DNA of 14,516 nt. Origin: JBGQDM01 sp041495845 (lineage in GTDB: Bacteria > Acidobacteriota > Terriglobia > Terriglobales > Acidobacteriaceae). The stretch lies in assembly GCA_041495845.1 (NCBI GenBank), contig JBGQDM010000085.1, positions 1 to 14,516 of the forward strand, read 5' to 3'. The notes below the pieces were generated by a model. The model did no database searches, had not been told where the DNA came from, and saw only the letters and a list, made by a program, of their open reading frames with translations. The position numbers and the translations under genes were made by a program. Below are positions 6,912 to 12,057 of this stretch, one piece after another (the stretch's first letter is position 1; every line of letters begins with the position of its first letter).

Positions 6912-6986
6912 TGGTAGCGCTACCGGGAATCGAACCCGGGTTTGAAGATTGAGAATCTTCCGTCCTAACCCCTAGACGATAGCGCC
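6912..6986 (-). tRNA. tRNA-Glu, anticodon CTC
   Basis: A complete 75-nt cloverleaf on the minus strand. Acceptor arms GGCGCTA and TAGCGCT pair over 7 bp (G1-U72 is a wobble), the discriminator is A and CCA is encoded. The anticodon stem GAAGA/TCTTC is perfect with loop TTCTCAA, so the anticodon is CTC, reading GAG. The T arm is CCGGG, TTCGATT, CCCGG, and the variable loop is 4 nt. It has its own -10 box upstream. Confidence 0.96.
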
Positions 6987-7007
6987 GCTGGGTGAGCGAC
7001 TTTTGGG

Positions 7008-7013
7008 ATTATA
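7008..7013 (-). promoter_or_regulatory. -10 box of the tRNA-Glu gene
   Basis: A perfect TATAAT on the minus strand, 21 nt before the tRNA 5' end, predicts a leader of about 15 nt. No recognisable -35 at 16-18 nt; that stretch overlaps the hairpin at 7033-7064. Confidence 0.6.
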
Positions 7014-7032
7014 GCAAACGGCGGCGCGCGAT

Positions 7033-7064
7033 TTCCGCCTGCTCGGCCAGCGGCTCTGGCGGAA
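7033..7064 (-). other. Stem-loop directly after the stop of the unknown 258-aa protein
   Basis: TTCCGCC (7033-7039) and GGCGGAA (7058-7064) are perfect 7-bp arms with an 18-nt GC-rich loop that can pair further. It begins at the base following the TAA. No T-run follows on the minus strand, so it is not a classic terminator; it may protect the 3' end or insulate the tRNA promoter. Confidence 0.45.
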
Positions 7065-7841
7065 TTATGGGGTGGGCCTAAGAGCGCTTGCGTCCGCGGA
7101 GAGGCTCTGGGAGATGGCTTCCACTAATTTGGCGATGTTGCCGAGAGCAGAGAGCGGCACGCTCATGACACTTTGATTGGTGGCAGCAATCTTGACATCC
7201 GCGGACATGGTCTCGGCTTGCTTCTGAATACGCACCGTGATCGTCTTCCCGTCTACCGGAATGCCCAGCATTAATTCGACGACTCCATGAGCCAGCGCCA
7301 CCTGGCCCTCGGCGGACATCTTCGGGGAAGTCCGCGACTCCTGGGCGAGGAACAAGAAATCGCGAGCAAAAAAACCTGGCTTGTCTGCCTCGAATCGCGT
7401 GAAAAAGAAAAGAGTGTCCTTGGTTACTGGGTCCACCACCGCAAACTTGTCACCTCGAATCGGCCCCTTCACCTGCACGCGAAAGAGTGATGACTTGCCG
7501 CCCACCGTGCTGAAGATGCTCGCCTCCACATGAAAGTCATTTCCCGGTAAGTCGATCAGATAGGAATGCGAAGCCTTGGTCATCATCGAGCGGCCGGGGG
7601 AAAAGCACTTATCGCGCAGGAGCTCGCCTGCCAGGAAGGAAGCGGCGCGAAGCGCCACTTTTTCATCACCACCTCGGACTCCCATGAGATCATTGGCTTG
7701 CTGCGCAGAAGAAAGCAAGGGGACAAACAGCTGGTCAAGCGCGTCATACTTAGCGTGGAAGTGGCACGGTATCGATACAATTTCGACCGTGCTCCCCGAT
7801 GCGGAGAGTTCCACTCGGCTCGGATTGTCCATGCTAGCCAT
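7065..7841 (-). CDS. Unrecognised protein of 258 aa, divergent from the Ser/Thr kinase
   Basis: I do not recognise a family. The protein looks real: its composition is ordinary and soluble, with alternating hydrophobic strands (residues about 8-25 and 94-150, for example FRVQVKGPI and TLFFFTRF) followed by a more helical C-terminal third. There is no signal peptide or TM segment, so it is probably cytoplasmic. The frame stays open upstream to 8558, but that part is low-complexity and partly antisense to the kinase gene. I place the start at ATG 7841 (MASMDNP); ATG 7832, three codons on, is possible. Neither has a Shine-Dalgarno. A candidate promoter lies upstream on this strand: TTGGCC, 17 nt, TAGGTT, at about 7914-7886. 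It shares a 382-bp control region with the kinase gene, so it could be a substrate, partner or co-regulated protein, but nothing in its sequence proves that. Confidence 0.65.
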   Translation of the reverse strand: MASMDNPSRVELSASGSTVEIVSIPCHFHAKYDALDQLFVPLLSSAQQANDLMGVRGGDEKVALRAASFLAGELLRDKCFSPGRSMMTKASHSYLIDLPGNDFHVEASIFSTVGGKSSLFRVQVKGPIRGDKFAVVDPVTKDTLFFFTRFEADKPGFFARDFLFLAQESRTSPKMSAEGQVALAHGVVELMLGIPVDGKTITVRIQKQAETMSADVKIAATNQSVMSVPLSALGNIAKLVEAISQSLSADASALRPTP

Positions 7842-8223
7842 CGTGAATGCGCGACCAGGCGGGCAGCACGGTCGCCTCGGGTAACCTAGGCCCACCGTAG
7901 GCTCGGGCCAATCCGGTGTCAAGGTTGAGCCCCGCCCAAAAGGGCGTAGCTCGCTCGCCCGCCTCATCGGCGGTAGCCACCTGATCTTGGCCCAGAGTTC
8001 GGCTGCGAAACCGACCTCATCCTCCCGCGGCTCCTCCCTGACACCAGACGTTGTGACCATGTAAAACCGTCCCGGAGCAGCTGGAAACCGTATATACTGC
8101 GGCATCCCCCGGCTGCCCCGGCCGGAGCGCGCGCGGCGGGCCCCCGGGGCGGGCGATCCGCCGTAAGCATCAGCATTTAGAGTCATTTCCGTTACCGCGC
8201 AAGGACCGGTGTGCAGGTGACGA
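7842..8223. other. 382-bp divergent control region between the unknown protein and the kinase
   Basis: No convincing ORF. The visible structures are a hairpin at 7927-7952 (GAGC outer arm, CGCCC-AAAA-GGGCG inner stem, GCTC outer arm, with a 2x2 internal mismatch), a palindromic GTATATAC at 8090-8097, and a very GC-rich segment at 8101-8163. The minus-strand reading frame through it looks non-coding. Confidence 0.55.
8093..8163 (+). promoter_or_regulatory. Candidate kinase promoter with GC-rich structured leader
   Basis: TATACT (8093-8098) is a fair -10 without a matching -35. If used, the mRNA leader is about 120 nt and folds strongly: CGGCGG (8134-8139) pairs with CCGCCG (8158-8163) around an inner GCCC/GGGC stem. 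No T-run follows, so it is not a terminator. The leader could slow translation or bind a protein. Confidence 0.3.
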
Positions 8224-8226
8224 GTG
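8215..8226 (+). promoter_or_regulatory. Ribosome binding site fixing the GTG start of the kinase
   Basis: AGGTGA (8215-8220) pairs with the anti-Shine-Dalgarno end; aligned to the AGGAGGTGA consensus, the purine core ends 6 nt before GTG 8224. An in-frame TGA at 8218-8220 rules out any earlier start. Confidence 0.65.
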
Positions 8227-11200
8227 GATAAACCCAGAGACCCGTCGCACGATGCGGAGAGCCCGACCCTCGTTCCGGAGTCGCGCCCCCGCCCGCCCGC
8301 CGGATCCCTCAGCAAGGACAAAGACGTAGGCAACGCGGTGCAGACACCTCCGTCCGGGGTCGAGTCCTCCGTTCTGCACCGCCCGCCGGACTCGGATGCC
8401 GCCACCCTTTTGGACGGGACTCCCCTGCCCGATTCAGACGCCGCCACCCTGCTCGATGTGCGGCCCGCCTCCGACGCGCCGACCATGGCAGGGACACTCG
8501 CCCCAAACCGGCACCCTGGAATTTCTCCGCCGCCGCGCGTCAAGCCCGTATCCGCCACCTACACCGCACCCATGCTGCCTGAGGGCACAGTGCTCGGGGG
8601 GCGTTATCAGATCGAGAGACCGCTGGGTGAAGGTGGCATGGGAGCGGTCTACAGAGCCAGGGACCTGGAGCTTGATCGTTTGGTCGCGCTCAAGGTCATT
8701 CGACCCGAGCTGGCGGGGAATCCCGACATTCTGCAGCGCTTCAAACAGGAAATCCTGCTGGCCAGCCAGGTAACGCACCGCAATGTCATCCGCATTTATG
8801 ACCTGGGCGATGCCGACGGTATCAAGTTCATCACCATGGAATTCCTTGAAGGCGAAGACCTGCGCTCGCTGCTGCACCAGCACGGCAAGCTTTCGGTGGA
8901 GGAGAGCGAATCGATTATCGAGCAGACGCTGGCCGGGCTCAGCGTGGCGCACCAGCAGGGGATCATTCATCGCGACCTGAAGCCCGGCAATATCATGCGG
9001 GAAGCCAGCGGGCGCGTGGTGGTAATGGACTTCGGACTGGCACGATCGTTGGGCGGCGACGGCATGACGCGCAGCGGCCTGATGGTCGGCACCATGGAAT
9101 ATATGTCGCCCGAGCAGGCGCAAGCCAAGGAACTGGACGCGCGCTCGGACGTTTTTACGGTCGGCCTGATTTGGTATGAGCTGCTCACCGGCAAAATGCC
9201 GTACCACGCCGACAGCGCCATCGCCAGCCTGCTCAAACGCACGCAGGAGCGGGCCATTCCGGTGGTGGAGCACGACCCCACGATTCCGAAGGTGGTCAGC
9301 GATATTGTGAGCCGCTGTCTGGAGCGCGATCCCGCCATGCGCTATCAGAACGCCGAGGACATGCTGGCGGACATCCGCGCCTGGCGCGGACATCGTACGG
9401 TCTCGGCTTCTCTCGTGATGGACCGGCTCCTGCCGAAAACTGCGTTTCCGTGGAAGTGGGTGGCGGCGGGTTTAACCGGACTCGTGCTGGTAAGCGGCGT
9501 CTGGGTGGGCACGCGGAATTCCGCGGCGCCAGCGGGCAGCACACAAGCGGCGCGCGGTCCCGTGACTTCGCTGGCCATCCTGCCGTTTCACAATGCCTCG
9601 GGCGACAACACGTGGAACTGGCTGGGGCCGAGCCTGGGCGACATGCTGAGCACGGATGTGGGCCAGTCGGCGCACCTGCGCACGATTTCTCCCGACCGCC
9701 TGCAGCAGATTCTGCACGACCTGCGCATCGAACCCGGGACGGCGATTGACGCCAGCACCTTGCGGCGGATTGCGGAGTTTTCCAATGCCGACATTGTGGT
9801 TTCCGGGCAATTTGTCCGCTTGGGCGATCAGATTCGCATTGATGCGGTGCTGCAAGATCTGAAGCACGGGCGGACTGCTCCGTTAAAGGCGGAAGCGCAG
9901 AACCAGCAGGACATCTCGGCCGCAGTGGACCGGCTGGCGGATTCCATCCGGCAGAATCTCGCTCTTTCTTCCGACCTGGTCAAGGAACTGCGCGCCCAGT
10001 CGTTCAAACCAACCTCGAGTTCGATCGAAGCGTTGCGCGACTACAACGAAGGCGTGCAGTTGCAGCGCGCCGGCAACAATATCGAAGCGTTGAAGCGGTT
10101 CCAGTCCGCAACGAAGACCGACGCGCAATTTGCCTTGGCGTTTTCACGGCTCGCCGAAACCTACTCGGCGCTCGGCTATGACTCTGAAGCCGAACAGGCA
10201 GCGCAGCACGCGCTCGACGCCAGCCAGGAGTTGCCGCTGGCAGCGAAGTACCTGATTCAGGCCAGCCACGCGCGCATCAACAAAGACAACGCCAAGGCGA
10301 TCACGGCCTACCAGAATTTGGAGAAGAGTTTTCCCGACGATCTCGACGTGCAGTTCGCGCTGGGCAGCCTGTATGAGGATGCTGGCAAACTGGACGAGGC
10401 GCGCGCACACTTCGGCAACGTGTTGAAGACCGACAGCAAAAACCTGGATGCGCTGCTGGCCAGCGGGCGCGTGGAAATCAAGGCCGGAAACGCGCAGGCG
10501 GGGCTGGACCCGCTCGCCCGCGCCCGCACCCTTGTCATTGACCTGAACAATGAGGAGCAGCAGGCGCTCATCCTACAGGCCACCGGCATCGCCTACAAGG
10601 TGCTGAACAAGCCGCAGGAGGCGCTGCGTAATTATCAAGACGCCATGGAGATCAACCGCCGCCTGGGCAAGAAGCGCGGCGTAGCGGCGAGCCTGGCGGA
10701 AATCGCGCAGGTGCAGATTTCGTTGGGCAAGGCGGATGACGGGTTGAAGACCTACCAACAGGCGCTGGCTTTGCGCCGCGAAATCGGCGCCAAGAAGGAA
10801 GTGGGCGACACCCTCATTGACATGGGCGCCCTTTACGTGGACCGCGGACAGTTCGATCAGGGGCTGACCATGTTCAAGGAGTCGCTGCAAATTCAGCGCG
10901 ACGCCGGCGATGAGACCAATCAGGCACTCTGTCTTAACAACATCGGCAACGTGTACATGGCGCGGGGAGAAAACGAAGACGCGCTCACTTACTTTCAGCA
11001 GGCGCTGCAATTGCGAGAAAAGCTGAACGTTCCCGGAGACATTGCGGAGACGCTGGGCAATCTCGGGAGCACCAATGTCAGCCTGGGCCAGTACGACCAG
11101 GCGACCAATGCGTACATGCGTGCGCTCGACCTCTATCGCAAGAGCGGAGACAATCACGGGGCGGCGATGGAGTCGCAGAGCCTGGGGCTGATGTTCCAGA

Positions 11201-11955
11201 CGCAAGGGCGAATTGGGCCGGCCATCAGTTCCCTGCAGGACGCGGTCAAGGGCTTGCGCGACGCGGGTGATCGTGGACTCCCACTTGCCCAGGCGCTGGA
11301 CGATTTGGCGGGAGCGCTGGCTCGCGCCGGGCGCGGCGGCGAGAGCGGCAAGCTGCTGGAAGAAGCACAGACCATCGCCCGCGGATTAAAGAGCGAACCA
11401 CTCAACATCGCGTTGCTCAATACGGATGGTGACATGAAGTTCTACCGTGGCGAGCTCCCGGCGGCACGGGTTGCCTACGAACAGGCGCAAAGGCAGCTTT
11501 CCCGGACCGCGGATGCCGACGCGCAACTTACCACCAAACTGAATGTGACCAAAGTGGCGGTGATGGAAGGCCGCTCCCGTGCTGCCATCAGCGATCTGCG
11601 CAGCCTGGCGCAACGCGCCGATGCCATGGGCCGGAAGTCGCTGGCGGTGCAGGCCTCCGCGTGGATGGCGGAGGCGATGCTCAAAGACAAAGATTACAGC
11701 GGCGCTCGCCGGGAACTGGATCGCATCCTGCCCCGGAGTGAAAAGCTGGGTCTGCGTCTGCAGAGCGCGAAGATTCGTTACCTGCTGGGAACCGCCATGC
11801 GGCTTTCTGGCAGCACCGCGGAGAGCGCCACCCAGTACAAAGCCGCGCTCAACCTGCTCAATGAGATCCAGAAGGAAGCCGGCGCTGAGCACCTCATCGA
11901 GCGCTCCGACCTCAAGGCTGCGTACGAAGAAGCGATGCGCTGGTCAAAATCTTAA
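8224..11955 (+). CDS. Transmembrane Ser/Thr protein kinase with TolB-like domain and long TPR array
   Basis: A 1243-aa PknB-type kinase. Residues 1-120 are a Pro/Ser/Asp-rich tail with a repeated PDSDAATLLD. The kinase domain (about 128-390) is complete: GEGGMGAVY (135-143), Lys157 in ALKV, HRDLKPGN with Asp251 and Asn256, DFG at 269-271, and SPE (295-297). It is an RD kinase, so activation-loop phosphorylation is likely. One TM helix (about 411-432) follows FPWKW. Outside the membrane comes a TolB-like domain (COG5616 type, about 448-585; LAILPF, then NADIVVSGQFVRLGDQIRI), then at least ten TPR-like units to the C-terminus (about 600-1235), including a kinesin-light-chain-like run. The inferred role is sensing an envelope partner through the TPR region and phosphorylating cytoplasmic proteins. 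Proteins of this plan are common in Acidobacteriota. GTG start with a good ribosome site. Stop TAA faces the terminator at 12002-12035. Confidence 0.93.
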   Translation: MDKPRDPSHDAESPTLVPESRPRPPAGSLSKDKDVGNAVQTPPSGVESSVLHRPPDSDAATLLDGTPLPDSDAATLLDVRPASDAPTMAGTLAPNRHPGISPPPRVKPVSATYTAPMLPEGTVLGGRYQIERPLGEGGMGAVYRARDLELDRLVALKVIRPELAGNPDILQRFKQEILLASQVTHRNVIRIYDLGDADGIKFITMEFLEGEDLRSLLHQHGKLSVEESESIIEQTLAGLSVAHQQGIIHRDLKPGNIMREASGRVVVMDFGLARSLGGDGMTRSGLMVGTMEYMSPEQAQAKELDARSDVFTVGLIWYELLTGKMPYHADSAIASLLKRTQERAIPVVEHDPTIPKVVSDIVSRCLERDPAMRYQNAEDMLADIRAWRGHRTVSASLVMDRLLPKTAFPWKWVAAGLTGLVLVSGVWVGTRNSAAPAGSTQAARGPVTSLAILPFHNASGDNTWNWLGPSLGDMLSTDVGQSAHLRTISPDRLQQILHDLRIEPGTAIDASTLRRIAEFSNADIVVSGQFVRLGDQIRIDAVLQDLKHGRTAPLKAEAQNQQDISAAVDRLADSIRQNLALSSDLVKELRAQSFKPTSSSIEALRDYNEGVQLQRAGNNIEALKRFQSATKTDAQFALAFSRLAETYSALGYDSEAEQAAQHALDASQELPLAAKYLIQASHARINKDNAKAITAYQNLEKSFPDDLDVQFALGSLYEDAGKLDEARAHFGNVLKTDSKNLDALLASGRVEIKAGNAQAGLDPLARARTLVIDLNNEEQQALILQATGIAYKVLNKPQEALRNYQDAMEINRRLGKKRGVAASLAEIAQVQISLGKADDGLKTYQQALALRREIGAKKEVGDTLIDMGALYVDRGQFDQGLTMFKESLQIQRDAGDETNQALCLNNIGNVYMARGENEDALTYFQQALQLREKLNVPGDIAETLGNLGSTNVSLGQYDQATNAYMRALDLYRKSGDNHGAAMESQSLGLMFQTQGRIGPAISSLQDAVKGLRDAGDRGLPLAQALDDLAGALARAGRGGESGKLLEEAQTIARGLKSEPLNIALLNTDGDMKFYRGELPAARVAYEQAQRQLSRTADADAQLTTKLNVTKVAVMEGRSRAAISDLRSLAQRADAMGRKSLAVQASAWMAEAMLKDKDYSGARRELDRILPRSEKLGLRLQSAKIRYLLGTAMRLSGSTAESATQYKAALNLLNEIQKEAGAEHLIERSDLKAAYEEAMRWSKS
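8386..8457 (+). repeat. Decapeptide repeat PDSDAATLLD in the kinase N-terminal tail
   Basis: Two identical decapeptides occupy residues 55-64 and 69-78; a third degenerate copy (PASDAPTMAG) is at 81-90. Seven of the ten codons differ silently between the two perfect copies, so the protein sequence is what is preserved. Each contains TLLD, which fits the T-x-x-D pattern bound by FHA domains when phosphorylated. Confidence 0.85.
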
Positions 11956-12001
11956 CGCCAGCAGTCGCTGCCCAGGCGGCTGCGAACCAGCCACACGACT
12001 G

Positions 12002-12035
12002 AAAAAGGGGGGCGAGATTCGCTGGACCTCGCCCC
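12002..12035 (-). terminator. Intrinsic terminator of the Ig-repeat protein gene
   Basis: GGGGCGAG (12009-12016) and CTCGCCCC (12028-12035) make a perfect 8-bp stem with an 11-nt loop. On the minus strand the stem runs into CC and then TTTTT (12006-12002). It lies 23 nt after the Ig-protein stop. The + strand side has only a distant TTTT, so it would end kinase transcripts less well. Confidence 0.75.
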
Positions 12036-12057
12036 ACTCTCGCGCGATTTTCTGAAT

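Noticed and set aside
6757..6945. Small + strand ORF of 62 codons after the amidohydrolase
   Set aside because: It ends inside the antisense of the tRNA gene (GNRTRV is a typical false peptide from tRNA T-arms) and has no ribosome site.
6912..6986. G1-U72 wobble and A73 in the tRNA-Glu as a possible oddity
   Set aside because: The same end arrangement is known from chloroplast-type tRNA-Glu, so it is not unusual for this tRNA.
7842..8558. Long upstream extension of the unknown 258-aa protein
   Set aside because: The translation is Gly/Arg/Ser-rich and partly antisense to the kinase N-terminal tail; its character changes sharply at the ATG 7841 region.
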